The notes beneath the pieces were generated by a model, which saw nothing but the letters and a program-made list of their open reading frames with translations, did no database searches and had not been told where the DNA came from. DNA of 53,057 bases. Source: Fibrobacterota bacterium. GTDB lineage: Bacteria; Fibrobacterota; Fibrobacteria; UBA11236. Where the stretch lies: contig CANKII010000008.1 in the NCBI GenBank assembly GCA_947482115.1, positions 49,182 to 102,238 on the forward strand. The letters are read 5' to 3'. Positions 17,014 to 25,721 of this stretch are shown piece after piece. Each line of letters begins with the position of its first letter. Position 1 is the first letter of the stretch. The position numbers were made by a program, and so were the translations under genes.

Positions 17014-17046
17014 ATAGGAAGTCTGATCCAAAGGAAGGTCAGCCTT

Positions 17047-17712
17047 ATGACGGTGTTGGTGAGGGAAGTCTTGGAAACACTCGATCCGGTATGGGATGAA
17101 AATCCAGATCGTGCCATTTCCGGGCCTTCCTGTGAAAAAAACGATTTGAGCGTGCTTTTCCGGAAATATTCGGGAATGGTATTCCGAATCTGTATGCGTT
17201 ACACCAAAAACCGCGAAGATGCTGAAGACATGGTTTCCGAGGTATTTCTGAAAGTCAACGCCAGTCTTCACAAATACCGCGGGGAATCCAAGCCCATGGT
17301 GTGGATCTACCGGATTGCCGTCAACCAGTGCCTCGACCTTCTCAGATCCAAAAGATCGAGAAAAGAATTTGATGTGGACGATCTGGATTTTTTACGCGGT
17401 GCGCCGGTGCATGGAGCGCATGGCGATCAATGCCTTGCCAGAATCACTTTGGACCGGATCCTGGGAAAGATCAATCCTACCACCCGCAAAAGCCTCTTTT
17501 TGCATTATGTGGAAGGCCTTCCCCACCATGAAGTCGCCCAAGTCCTTGGCATTACACGCGAAGCGGTGACCAAAAGATTGAATCGCTTCGCGGAAGAGCT
17601 CCAGCGCCAGCAAAAGGAGAACGAAGCCATTGCCGCCTCCCGTGTCCCCCGGAAGGAAACATGGGATCTCCGTGGCGCAATGCTTCCATTATTTCTCAAG
17701 CAAACTGCGTAG
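17047..17712 (+). CDS. ECF-type RNA polymerase sigma factor
   Basis: Sigma-70 family factor of the extracytoplasmic-function type, 221 residues. Region 2 covers about residues 38-110 ([19 protein letters not shown], then [13 protein letters not shown] and the [21 protein letters not shown]-binding helix). Region 4 covers about 140-195 ([20 protein letters not shown] helix-turn-helix). There is a 37-residue N-terminal extension rich in acidic residues. AAGGAAGG lies upstream of ATG 17047. No anti-sigma gene follows; instead the gene converges on dps with a 24-bp overlap of coding ends. A sigma54-like promoter precedes it. Confidence 0.88.
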   Translation: MTVLVREVLETLDPVWDENPDRAISGPSCEKNDLSVLFRKYSGMVFRICMRYTKNREDAEDMVSEVFLKVNASLHKYRGESKPMVWIYRIAVNQCLDLLRSKRSRKEFDVDDLDFLRGAPVHGAHGDQCLARITLDRILGKINPTTRKSLFLHYVEGLPHHEVAQVLGITREAVTKRLNRFAEELQRQQKENEAIAASRVPRKETWDLRGAMLPLFLKQTA

Positions 17713-18159
17713 CATCCACGCTGTTTTTTCATGCACCTGCATGCGCTGGGTCAGCATGTCCAGCGTGGATTGATCCGACGCTTTTTCCGCAAAGGCGAAA
17801 ACTTCGCGGGCCGTGCGCGCGGCTGATTCGTGGCCTTTGACAAGGGAGCGGATCATGTCCTCTGCTTTGGGTACGCCCTTCTCCTCGGAAATTACGGTGA
17901 GCTTGGCCAATTCCGTATAAGTGCCGGGGGCAAAATATCCCAAAGCGCGGATGCGCTCAGCGATAAGATCCACCGCCAGCCACAACTCGTTGTATTGCAC
18001 TTCAAACATTAAATGCAAAGTCTGGAACATCGGCCCGGTGACATTCCAATGAAAGTGATGTGTCTTGTGGTAAAGCGTGTAAGTATCTGCCAGCATGCGT
18101 GACAATCCATCCGCAACTATCTTGCGATCCTTTTCAGAAATGCCGATTTCAATTTTCAT
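17689..18159 (-). CDS. dps: Dps family DNA-protecting ferritin-like protein
   Basis: Dps/miniferritin of 156 residues that forms dodecamers, oxidises ferrous iron with peroxide and protects DNA. The intersubunit ferroxidase motif is clear: [17 protein letters not shown] near residue 35 and [20 protein letters not shown] near residue 55, with [13 protein letters not shown] following. The C-terminal four-helix-bundle ends in [17 protein letters not shown]. Its last 24 coding bases overlap the last 24 of the sigma factor gene on the other strand, so transcription of the two may interfere. Confidence 0.93.
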   Translation of the reverse strand: MKIEIGISEKDRKIVADGLSRMLADTYTLYHKTHHFHWNVTGPMFQTLHLMFEVQYNELWLAVDLIAERIRALGYFAPGTYTELAKLTVISEEKGVPKAEDMIRSLVKGHESAARTAREVFAFAEKASDQSTLDMLTQRMQVHEKTAWMLRSLLEK

Positions 18160-18215
18160 GTTTTGCCGCCTTGTTTGGGTGAATCTCTAATCCCTCAAAC
18201 TACTCCATTTTTAAA

Positions 18216-19730
18216 CTACCGGGTAGCAGGAGACACCCTTATTGCATTGGCCAATTTTTCATAATCCACGATGTTTCCCGGTGAAACATCCAGCACCAAG
18301 GTACTGCTGGAAAGATCCGGCCTGTTGTCCAATCCGACCAGATATTCCATCAGGGGATTAAAGGATTCGCTGTTAAGGATCCCCTCGCCCAATATGCTGC
18401 GAACCGTATCTATCCGTTCTTTTTTCGCCGTCCATACAACAAAGGGAATACGATACTCCTCCCTGAATGCCGGAACAAAACCATGGCCGTAGAATTGTTC
18501 ACTCACCACTTCCCCATGATCCGAAGCATAAGCGAACAATAATCCATCGCTTTCAAATTGATGGAAGATGCCGGATAAAACCCGATCGGTGTAAAAAATG
18601 GAATTGTCGTACTCGGAGGAGATGCTGCCACCGGGTTTCATCGCCGATTCGACGGGATACCGTTCCCGATAATCAAAATGCGAACCGCGGAGATGGATGA
18701 AAAAGGCCTGCTTTCTGCCGCGAGCTGTTCCCATCTTCGCCAATGTGTCGATCAATTTTCCATCATACTCCGTTTTCACATAATCCAGACTTTGCAGAAA
18801 AGACCGGTGATCCGCTTCTGATGCAATGGAGGTGATATAGGTTTCATTCACCCCCAGGCCGCCCTGATTGGAAATCCAATAGGTTTCATATCCGCATTCC
18901 TTCAATTCCGAAACCAGACTTTGGGAATGGAAAAAAGCGTTGAAATTGCGAACAGTGGCGCGGGTCAACAACTGGGGAACAGCATAGCGAGTCTGATTCG
19001 CGGCCGCAATCCCGTTGAAATGCCACGGGTTCAGCGAATCCAAAAAAGGCGTGGTCTTTTCCGGATAGCCGTAAAGACTCATGCGATCACGAACCGCCGA
19101 TTCTCCAATCACGATCACAATTTTTTCATAGCCTTCAGAACAGCTCCGCGCTTCGCTCTGCGTGTTGTGAATGAAAGACTCTCTCGCCGCAATCTGCCCG
19201 AGGTGGGCCTCTGCTTCCAGCATATCCGATACCACCGACATCGGAGGGAAACGGGCCATGGATTCCCGGGCGAGAAAAAGTACGACTGCCAAGGGAATCA
19301 TCATCGCAAAAGACCAGAGACGCCATGCAGGTGGAAAAGAGGGCGATCTGAAAACCCGGTAAATCAAAAATAGAGCGGCCACACTATGGAGAAGCACGGC
19401 AAGTTCCGGTGAGCCGAAATAAATTTTTGCGTATTCGAAGGTTTCAGAAGTGGGGCCGGCCATTGCCGCCTCGAACCGCGATTCTGCCAAATCCATTCCC
19501 CAATGGTATTTGATGTGGACATACATGAAGTTCACCGCCAGCAAACCAAGAGACGAAACCGAATACAGTTTTCGACTCAGGATGCCGAGGAGGAGAAGCA
19601 CCAGCAGGCACAAAGGCGTAAATCGATCCGCATCCCAAAAAAAATGATGCGTCCCCGCTGCCATGGTGATGACATAAGGGATGAAATTCCATCCCAAAGA
19701 AAGAAATAGCGGAACGAGACGTGGTTTCAC
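18216..19730 (-). CDS. phosphoethanolamine transferase (EptA/CptA-like sulfatase-fold)
   Basis: Inner-membrane enzyme with a periplasmic alkaline-phosphatase-fold domain, of the group that moves phosphoethanolamine from phosphatidylethanolamine to lipid A or LPS core. Five hydrophobic segments fill residues 1-165. The catalytic domain begins with VIVIGESAVRDRMSLYGYPEKTTP near residue 205, where the Ser after GE replaces the Thr nucleophile of EptA, as in CptA-like members. HLRGSHFDY, EYDNSIFYTDRVL and YASDHGE supply further metal and substrate residues. The start is GTG 19730, sharing GTGA with the stop of the upstream gene, so it is translationally coupled. Confidence 0.82.
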   Translation of the reverse strand: MKPRLVPLFLSLGWNFIPYVITMAAGTHHFFWDADRFTPLCLLVLLLLGILSRKLYSVSSLGLLAVNFMYVHIKYHWGMDLAESRFEAAMAGPTSETFEYAKIYFGSPELAVLLHSVAALFLIYRVFRSPSFPPAWRLWSFAMMIPLAVVLFLARESMARFPPMSVVSDMLEAEAHLGQIAARESFIHNTQSEARSCSEGYEKIVIVIGESAVRDRMSLYGYPEKTTPFLDSLNPWHFNGIAAANQTRYAVPQLLTRATVRNFNAFFHSQSLVSELKECGYETYWISNQGGLGVNETYITSIASEADHRSFLQSLDYVKTEYDGKLIDTLAKMGTARGRKQAFFIHLRGSHFDYRERYPVESAMKPGGSISSEYDNSIFYTDRVLSGIFHQFESDGLLFAYASDHGEVVSEQFYGHGFVPAFREEYRIPFVVWTAKKERIDTVRSILGEGILNSESFNPLMEYLVGLDNRPDLSSSTLVLDVSPGNIVDYEKLANAIRVSPATR

Positions 19731-20101
19731 AGCGGGAGGAAGTTTCCCTTGTTTTGAAGCTCCTCATAAATCCAGTGGAACCATTCTTCGGCATCACGCT
19801 TCAACACGTGAAAGTTAACCGTGGTTTTGGTGAACACCATGCCATTGGTTTTGCATTCATGCACGGTGAAATGCTGCGCCATATATTCCCCGTGATGCTG
19901 CGTGAGCCTTCTTTGCGCGTCGGCCCGCCATTTCATCTTGATCGCCTCGAGGTCAAACCCGATGTAAGCCTCTTTCCGGTTCGCCTCGCACCGGCATTGG
20001 ACAAAAATCCCGTTCAAGGGCACCGTGACATCATTGCCGCTTTGGGCGCAGCTTACCTGGATTTCCTTGAAGGAAGGATCTTCGATATGGATCAAAATCA
20101 T
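19727..20101 (-). CDS. hypothetical protein in transferase operon
   Basis: Unrecognised 124-residue protein, MILIHIEDPSFKEI onwards. It has no signal peptide or membrane segment, several Cys and His residues (CRCEA, HHGEY, FTVHECK) and a mixed strand pattern ending in a helix (RDAEEWFHWIYEELQNKG). It sits 21 bases after the VOC gene and overlaps the start of the transferase by four bases (GTGA), which argues that it is translated. A longer frame on the other strand (19721-20194) is judged a shadow. Confidence 0.6.
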   Translation of the reverse strand: MILIHIEDPSFKEIQVSCAQSGNDVTVPLNGIFVQCRCEANRKEAYIGFDLEAIKMKWRADAQRRLTQHHGEYMAQHFTVHECKTNGMVFTKTTVNFHVLKRDAEEWFHWIYEELQNKGNFLPL

Positions 20102-20122
20102 TTGAAGTTCTCAATGCGATTT

Positions 20123-20602
20123 TTATTCATGTCCCATCATCTCGGCCATGCGCTTTTTCATCTCTTCAGGGGTCACATCTTCAATATGTGTTGAGATCGT
20201 CCAGATGTGGCCGGATGGATCTTCCAGCGTTGCGCTGCGATCCCCATAGAACTGGTTCGTCAAAGGTCTTTTGACCACTGCACCCGCATCCACCGCACGC
20301 GTGAACAGCGCGTCCACGTCCTCCACATAAAGGCAAATGCCGCCTGAGGAGGCGCCCAAAGTCCGGGGACTTTTCAAAATCAGATCCGGCATTTCCGGAA
20401 ATTCATCCGCCAGCATGATGTGTGAATCGCCGATTTGGATTTCCGCATGTCCAATTTTTCCACCGGGTGCGTCCATGCGAACACGTTCAATCGCGCCAAA
20501 AGCGTTCTTATAGAACTCCAGCGCTTCCGTGGCTCCCTGAATGCACAAATAGGGGGTGACGGTGTGATATCCGGTGGGAACAGGCTTCACCTTGGCAGCC
20601 AT
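20123..20602 (-). CDS. VOC family protein, PhnB/YdfO-like
   Basis: Glyoxalase-fold protein of 159 residues of the PhnB-like class. The order is YHTVTPYLCIQGATEALEFYK at the N-terminus, GHAEIQIGDSHIMLADE near residue 55, GGICLYVEDVDALF near residue 90, and YGDRSATLEDPSGHIWTIST near residue 120. These give the expected two beta-alpha-beta-beta-beta modules. It is first in a three-gene unit with the hypothetical protein and the phosphoethanolamine transferase. The substrate is unknown. This protein, unlike the two in the 7.5-9.5 kb block, has no repeat next to it. Confidence 0.85.
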   Translation of the reverse strand: MAAKVKPVPTGYHTVTPYLCIQGATEALEFYKNAFGAIERVRMDAPGGKIGHAEIQIGDSHIMLADEFPEMPDLILKSPRTLGASSGGICLYVEDVDALFTRAVDAGAVVKRPLTNQFYGDRSATLEDPSGHIWTISTHIEDVTPEEMKKRMAEMMGHE

Positions 20603-20682
20603 GATTTATTCCTTTGAAAACAGGGTTGTATCGGCACCCAATATAAAATGCCTGCCCGGAAAGTTGATAAACTATTGGAGCC

Positions 20683-21210
20683 ATGAAGCTACGCCGACTC
20701 CTCACCCGCAATCTCCCCGGCCTTCACTATGCCGTCCGGATTTGCATCGGCGCCACCTTGCTTTGGATCCTCCTTCGCAAAGTCGGCGACACCCATGCCA
20801 TCTGGGCCATCATCTCACTCATCATCGTCACCGAGCCGAACGTGAAAACGGCGCTCACCACTTTCAAGTCCCGCATTTACAATACGCTCATTGGCTGCGG
20901 CGTCGGATTGATCTTTCTCCTGATCGCCGGCCCCAAGGATTGGGTGCTTCCCGTGGCGTTGACGGCGACGGTCATCATCTCCACTTATTTGACCCGTTTG
21001 GAGATAAGCTGGAGAATAGCCCCGATTGCGGCGGTGATCGTCATGTCATCCGGTCTCATGGGGCATTCCCGGTTGAGTGGATTCGAGGCCACCCTTCTGA
21101 GAACCGGCGAGGTATTTCTGGGAGGCGCAATGGCCTTGCTGGTGGCATGGCTTCTGTCGCGAATCTGGATGCCTGCTGACCCGGCACAGGAAAATTCATC
21201 TTCGCATTAA
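20683..21210 (+). CDS. FUSC-like inner-membrane protein
   Basis: Half-size FUSC family membrane protein of 175 residues. It has five to six hydrophobic segments (AVRICIGATLLWILLRKVG, AIWAIISLIIVTEP, LIGCGVGLIFLLIAGP, VALTATVIISTYLT, APIAAVIVMSS, VFLGGAMALLVAWLLS). The motif WAIISLIIVTEPN...TFKSRIYNTLIGCGVG is typical of FUSC/aromatic-acid exporter proteins. The large soluble half seen in AaeB is absent. GGAG lies three bases before ATG 20683. The substrate is unknown; weak-acid export is the family theme. Confidence 0.75.
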   Translation: MKLRRLLTRNLPGLHYAVRICIGATLLWILLRKVGDTHAIWAIISLIIVTEPNVKTALTTFKSRIYNTLIGCGVGLIFLLIAGPKDWVLPVALTATVIISTYLTRLEISWRIAPIAAVIVMSSGLMGHSRLSGFEATLLRTGEVFLGGAMALLVAWLLSRIWMPADPAQENSSSH

Positions 21211-21264
21211 AATATCCGGCAACTTCATCGGATTGAAATTCACGGGACTTGTATCTTTTACCGC

Positions 21265-21801
21265 ATGAAACACAAAATCATTCTTCCGCTTCTCATGGCC
21301 ACACTCGGCGTGAATCTCGTCGTCTCTCAATCCATTTCGTCCGAAGCTCCACCGACAGCTGCGGCTGTCCCGGCAGTCGCCGCAACGGTGGACTCCGTGA
21401 CCCTCGCCCGAACCAAAATCGACTCGCTGCGAACCTTACTGGAAGGTTCCCTCTACACGGAAAAACAGCAGAAGGCGTGGAAAGAATGCGGAGATCGGAA
21501 ATTGGACATCTTTGCAAAGAACCGCATAACCGATCGGCCCTTCCACAAAGCCGATAGTTTACTGCATCTCACGAAAGCTCAGAATCTTCCCCCCAGCGAT
21601 CCCAAGGTTCAGGAACTCATGCAGAAGAAGTTCACCCTCCAACAAAAGTGGGAGCAGAAATATCGTCTCTCGCCCGAAGGGAAACGCTGTCTCACCGTTG
21701 AGAATCGCCGCAAACACCTGCTCGACTCCGCTTTGGGGGCCAACCCCGATTATCCGGTCTGGAAACACCTGACGGACCCCGCATCCAAGCCCTCCCGGTA
21801 A
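21265..21801 (+). CDS. hypothetical secreted protein
   Basis: Unrecognised protein of 178 residues. The N-terminus is a signal peptide (MKHKIILPLLMATLGVNLVVS), followed by an Ala/Pro/Val-rich linker (about residues 28-45) and a charged, helix-forming domain with EKQQKAWKECGDRK and later LSPEGKRCLTVENRRKHLL. Two cysteines could form a disulfide in the periplasm. It has no known domain. It lies between the FUSC gene and RNase P RNA. Confidence 0.6.
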   Translation: MKHKIILPLLMATLGVNLVVSQSISSEAPPTAAAVPAVAATVDSVTLARTKIDSLRTLLEGSLYTEKQQKAWKECGDRKLDIFAKNRITDRPFHKADSLLHLTKAQNLPPSDPKVQELMQKKFTLQQKWEQKYRLSPEGKRCLTVENRRKHLLDSALGANPDYPVWKHLTDPASKPSR

Positions 21802-21838
21802 ATTCATGGTATCTTTGCCCCGGTAATCGCTTCAAGGA

Positions 21839-22275
21839 AAAGCGGGCTGGATGGCCGCTGGTCCCCCTCTTTATAGGGGGGACTGGAGGAAAGTCCGGGC
21901 ACCACAGGACAGGATGCTGGCTAACGGCCAGGCCCGGTGACGGGACGGAAAGTGCCACAGAAAATAAACCGCCGCCCTCGACAGGCTCGGGCGCCGAAAG
22001 GCTCCCACGCCACGAGACGGTAAGGGTGAAACGGCGAGGTAAGAGCTCACCGCATCCGTTGTGAAACGGGTGGCAGGGCAAACCCCATCCGGTGCAAGAC
22101 CAAATAGGGCAGCCGCAAGGACGGTCCGTCCGGTTTTTCCGCCTCGGCGGAAAACAGGTTGCCGGGTAGGTTGCTTGAGGTGCGTCGTAAGGCGTATCCC
22201 AGAGGGATGGTCATCCCGTCCATGACCGCGCAAGCGGTCAAGACGAGACAGAACCCGGCTTACAGGCCCGCTTTT
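21839..22275 (+). ncRNA. rnpB: RNase P RNA component, type A
   Basis: RNA subunit of RNase P, which trims tRNA 5' ends. The ends pair as P1 (AAGCGGGC near 21840 with GCCCGCTT near 22270). Universal segments are in order: GAGGAAAGTCCGGGC (P4 5' strand region), GACGGGACGGAAAGTGCCAC with ACAGAAA, GGTAAGGGTGAAACGGCGAG, TAAGAGCTCACCGC, GGTGCAAGACCAAATAGG, and near the 3' end GACAGAACCCGGCTTACAGG (P4 3' strand). About 437 nt is normal for type A. The 5' and 3' ends are set by P1 pairing and may be off by a few bases. Confidence 0.93.
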
Positions 22276-22299
22276 TCCTTGGAACGATTGCAACACGCG

Positions 22300-24075
22300 A
22301 TGAAAACCTTACTAACTCCCCCAAAACTCTTTCGCCTGACACTGGCGGTTCTTCTGTTGTGCATGTGCTCCACACATGCAGATGAAACCGCACGCTTTTT
22401 TCAACCCCAACCCGGCTTCACACGGGCAAAGGATCTCCCCGACGGCTTTCACGGAAAAGTGGGGGCCATTGTATTCGCCATTAAGGACGCCTTCGAAGGC
22501 GCAACCACCCATAGCGAAGCGGAAAAGGTGTTGTACGATGTGGGCAACAAACTTCACATCAACACCCGCCAATCCACCATAAGACGCCGGTTGCTTTTTC
22601 GCGAGGGCGACACGATCACGGCCGATATGCTGCGCGAAACGGAAAAGAATCTCCGTGCAGAGGCTTTTCTGGCGGACGCCATTCTCGAAGTTGGAACACA
22701 ATCCGATTCGAGTTTAATCATCAAGGTCAGCACCTATGATCAATGGACCACCAGCCCCGCCTTCGCCGTGGGCCGAAAAGGTGGAAAATGGGTGTGGTGG
22801 GTCGGACCCGTGGAGAGCAATCTTTTTGGAACGGGACAGCGCCTTGGGTTTTTCATCGGACACGATGGCACCACAAACCGTGACAGCCGCCTGATTGATT
22901 TCGAAAACACGGCTTTCACTTCAGCAAAGCTGCACCTCGCCGCCCAATACGCCTGGCTTTCCGACGGTTATTTCTATTCCTTTGGATTAAGCAGGGCTTT
23001 ACTCTCACGCACAGATCGATGGGGCTTTTCCACCTCCGCCAACGGAGGGGAATCGGCGCAGGACTTCTATTTGTCCGGCAATGATCTCGACAAGCTCAAG
23101 CGTGAAGGGAAACTCGATTCCTCGGAACAGAATCGTTTGGGGAAAACCAATTTGCTGGGCCAATGGGAAAAGATCTCGACACAAAACGTCTATGCCGGTG
23201 TCACACGCTCCTTCGGCTATTCCACAAAAATTTCGGTGACCCCTTTCTTTGAACATGAAAGAAATTTTCTTAAAAGCCCGATTTTTTTTCTCTCCGATCC
23301 CGCGCTTTGGGACAGTCTCGGCTTGCCGCATGTCGCCCCAGTTTTCAATGAACGTCGCGACGAGTTGCTCGGCGCAAGCCTGACGCTTTACCAGTACAGC
23401 TACAAGACGGTTCACAATTTCCGGAATCTCAAGTGGAGCGAAACCATTGCAACCGGCTGGAGCCTTTCGGGAGGCGTGGCGCAAAACCAGGACTGGCTGG
23501 GGGCGCGAAACGCCGACCTGCGCTATTCCTATTCTGGCGCTTATAACGATACATGGAAGGATCAACTATTCCTGAACACCAGCGCGGCTCTGCGCTATTT
23601 CCAGGCTGCGGACGGCGGATTGGACAACGGGTCCACTTCGGCCCGCGCCGAAGCCCAGTGGAAACCCCTGTATTATCTCGCCACGGTGATGACGGTCGAA
23701 TACGACAATCTGTTCGCGGCCAAATCCGGACAGCAACTGGAACTCGGTGAAGAAAGCGGATTGATCGGGTTTCCGAATTTCTACTACACCGGAAAGGCCC
23801 GGGCCTTGTTCGCCGCCGAGCAACGTTTTTTTCCCCCCTTTGAATTTGGCACCTTCGTTCCCGCCTTCGCCGTTTTCATCAACGGGGGAAACACCTATTC
23901 CACCTACGACGCCGTGAACCTGAAGGACATGCACTATGCCGTGGGCGTGGGGCTGCGGCTCGGCGCCACTCGCTCCGTACAAAAAGTGGTGAATCACATC
24001 AATGTGGTCTGGCCCCTCGGTGAGAAAAATTTGAGCGCGTGGTCGTGGGGGATTCGGGCTTCAAAGAGTCTGTAA
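22300..24075 (+). CDS. Omp85/BamA-like outer-membrane barrel protein
   Basis: Outer-membrane protein of 591 residues with a signal peptide (MKTLLTPPKLFRLTLAVLLL onward, cleavage after THA). A POTRA-like region follows at about residues 60-130 (STIRRRLLFREGDTITADML, then ETEKNLRAEAFLADAILEV). The rest is beta-barrel-like with many aromatic strands. This layout fits the Omp85 superfamily, though only one POTRA is obvious, so it is not a canonical BamA (five POTRAs) and may be a TamA-like or solo member. I start it at ATG 22300, since the longer frame runs through RNase P RNA. Its role is probably in envelope assembly. Confidence 0.7.
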   Translation: MKTLLTPPKLFRLTLAVLLLCMCSTHADETARFFQPQPGFTRAKDLPDGFHGKVGAIVFAIKDAFEGATTHSEAEKVLYDVGNKLHINTRQSTIRRRLLFREGDTITADMLRETEKNLRAEAFLADAILEVGTQSDSSLIIKVSTYDQWTTSPAFAVGRKGGKWVWWVGPVESNLFGTGQRLGFFIGHDGTTNRDSRLIDFENTAFTSAKLHLAAQYAWLSDGYFYSFGLSRALLSRTDRWGFSTSANGGESAQDFYLSGNDLDKLKREGKLDSSEQNRLGKTNLLGQWEKISTQNVYAGVTRSFGYSTKISVTPFFEHERNFLKSPIFFLSDPALWDSLGLPHVAPVFNERRDELLGASLTLYQYSYKTVHNFRNLKWSETIATGWSLSGGVAQNQDWLGARNADLRYSYSGAYNDTWKDQLFLNTSAALRYFQAADGGLDNGSTSARAEAQWKPLYYLATVMTVEYDNLFAAKSGQQLELGEESGLIGFPNFYYTGKARALFAAEQRFFPPFEFGTFVPAFAVFINGGNTYSTYDAVNLKDMHYAVGVGLRLGATRSVQKVVNHINVVWPLGEKNLSAWSWGIRASKSL

Positions 24076-24107
24076 AAGAGCCTGTAACAGTGTAAATTTG
24101 GTTTCGC

Positions 24108-25550
24108 ATGTCCACTAAAAAGTTCGGGAAATACCTCGTTTTTCTGGCCGACCTCGTGGCCATGAATCTGGCGCTGGCCTTTATTTTCTGGCTCCGTTAT
24201 CGCAGCGGTTTTTCACGTGAAACCTTTGAACCGGGCCGTAATTTTCTGCATTACGCCCAACTGGCTTTGATCCTCAGCGTGGCCGGCACCGCCTATTTTT
24301 ATCTCAAGGGTCTTTACCGGGACTGGTCTTTGCATTCACGGGCCGTGCAGGTCGCCGTGGTCACACGGGACGCCACTTTGTTCAGCCTTTTGGTTTTTGC
24401 CGTCACCAGCGGCTCCTACCTTCTCGACGCGCTAAGACACCATCAACTGCATCGCGTGATCACCTTTAACGGGGTATTCATCGTACTGTCCTACTGGATC
24501 ATCGTGCTGATCTTCGTGAACGGTTGCCGGTTGCTGGCACAAATGTTCGTGCGTTCGATGCTTACGCAGGGACAGGGACAGGATCGGCTGTTCATTCTTG
24601 GGGCCACCGAAGCCGGAGAACACATTCTCAATGAACTGGTTTCCGCCCCCGAACTCGGCTGGAAAGCCGTGGGCTTCGTGGATGAAAATCCCGCCATGCG
24701 CGGCCAGAATTTTACCGGATTGCCCGTGCTCGGTAAGTATGCCGAACTTCCTGATCTCATCCGGACGTATAAGCCCGGGGGGATTATCATCAGCCATGAG
24801 TCCTCCTCTCACAATGAAATTTTAAGGGTTCTCTCTTATGTGGTCGAATTTCCTCTGACGATTTTCATTGTGCCCGATTTGTATGATGCCGCCTCCGGCC
24901 ATTTCAAAACCAACGCCGTGCACGGCATCGCGCTCAAGGAACTCTTCCCGGAACACATGCCGGGATGGGAAGCGGATCTCAAACGTCTCATCGACATCAC
25001 CGCTTCGATTTTTGGAATGATCCTGACAGGCCCTATCATGCTCGTCCTGATTTTCATCATCCGCTGGGATTCCGTTGGCCCTGCCTTTTATTCGCAGGAA
25101 CGCGTGGGACAATATGGCCGCCGCTTCCGGCTCTATAAATTCCGGACCATGCGCACGGATGCGGAAGCCGCCGGTCCCCAATGGGCGTCGAAAAAAGATC
25201 CACGCATTACCCGTCTCGGCCGCATTCTGCGTCGCTCACGATTGGATGAACTGCCCCAGTTCTGGAACGTGCTTCGCGGCGACATGAGCCTTGTGGGGCC
25301 GCGTCCCGAACGCGAGCATTTCATCAACCAGCTCCGGCATGAAGTGCCATTATATCTGCGCCGCCTCAAGATGAAGCCGGGTCTCACCGGCTGGGCGCAA
25401 ATCAAGCATCAATACGATTCCAGCATTGAGGATGTGAAAACCAAGGTGCTGTTCGATCTCTGGTATTTTGAAAATATGTCCGTGCCGCTGGACATCATGA
25501 TTCTATTGCGCACGATTTGGGTCGTGTTGACGGGTAAAGGGGCACACTAG
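24108..25550 (+). CDS. undecaprenyl-phosphate sugar phosphotransferase (WbaP/WcaJ-like)
   Basis: Inner-membrane enzyme that starts exopolysaccharide or O-antigen units by moving a sugar-1-phosphate to undecaprenyl phosphate. The 480-residue protein has four to five N-terminal membrane segments (residues 10-155), a Rossmann-like domain (LFILGATEAGEHILNELV near residue 165, a CoA-binding-3 type) and the catalytic C-terminal domain from about residue 290. The latter has a membrane hairpin, SQERVGQYGRRFRLYKFRTM, DPRITRLGRILRRSRLDELP and LRGDMSLVGPRPEREHF. The fold and motif order are typical of the full-length polyprenyl glycosylphosphotransferases. No other polysaccharide gene is adjacent. Confidence 0.9.
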   Translation: MSTKKFGKYLVFLADLVAMNLALAFIFWLRYRSGFSRETFEPGRNFLHYAQLALILSVAGTAYFYLKGLYRDWSLHSRAVQVAVVTRDATLFSLLVFAVTSGSYLLDALRHHQLHRVITFNGVFIVLSYWIIVLIFVNGCRLLAQMFVRSMLTQGQGQDRLFILGATEAGEHILNELVSAPELGWKAVGFVDENPAMRGQNFTGLPVLGKYAELPDLIRTYKPGGIIISHESSSHNEILRVLSYVVEFPLTIFIVPDLYDAASGHFKTNAVHGIALKELFPEHMPGWEADLKRLIDITASIFGMILTGPIMLVLIFIIRWDSVGPAFYSQERVGQYGRRFRLYKFRTMRTDAEAAGPQWASKKDPRITRLGRILRRSRLDELPQFWNVLRGDMSLVGPRPEREHFINQLRHEVPLYLRRLKMKPGLTGWAQIKHQYDSSIEDVKTKVLFDLWYFENMSVPLDIMILLRTIWVVLTGKGAH

Positions 25551-25553
25551 TAC

Positions 25554-25701
25554 CACCCCCTCTATTTGCATCTCCCCCTTTTGGAGGGGGAGATGTTTCA
25601 CGTGGGTTTCCTTCGTAGGCAAACACATTCAGAAGAACTCACAGGAAACTAATGTGAAACCCCCTCCCCTCAATAAGGGGAGGGGGCAAATGGGTGGGGT
25701 G
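25554..25701. repeat. composite palindromic element
   Basis: Outer arms 25554-25569 and 25686-25701 pair at 13 of 16 positions. Inside are two perfect 10-bp hairpins: CATCTCCCCC with GGGGGAGATG (25569-25595) and CCCCCTCCCC with GGGGAGGGGG (25660-25686). Between these, GTTTCAC (25595-25601) pairs with GTGAAAC (25654-25660). The whole fills the gap between two convergent genes and can form a branched cruciform. It matches the style of the palindrome at 14529-14594. Confidence 0.65.
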
Positions 25702-25721
25702 ACTACTTCGCCCCTACAAGG

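Noticed and set aside
19721-20194. Plus-strand frame of 157 codons
   Set aside because: It opposes the operon-linked 124-residue gene and lacks a ribosome site or domain.
22159-22299. Extended N-terminus of the Omp85-like gene
   Set aside because: It would translate the 3' half of RNase P RNA; the signal peptide begins at ATG 22300.
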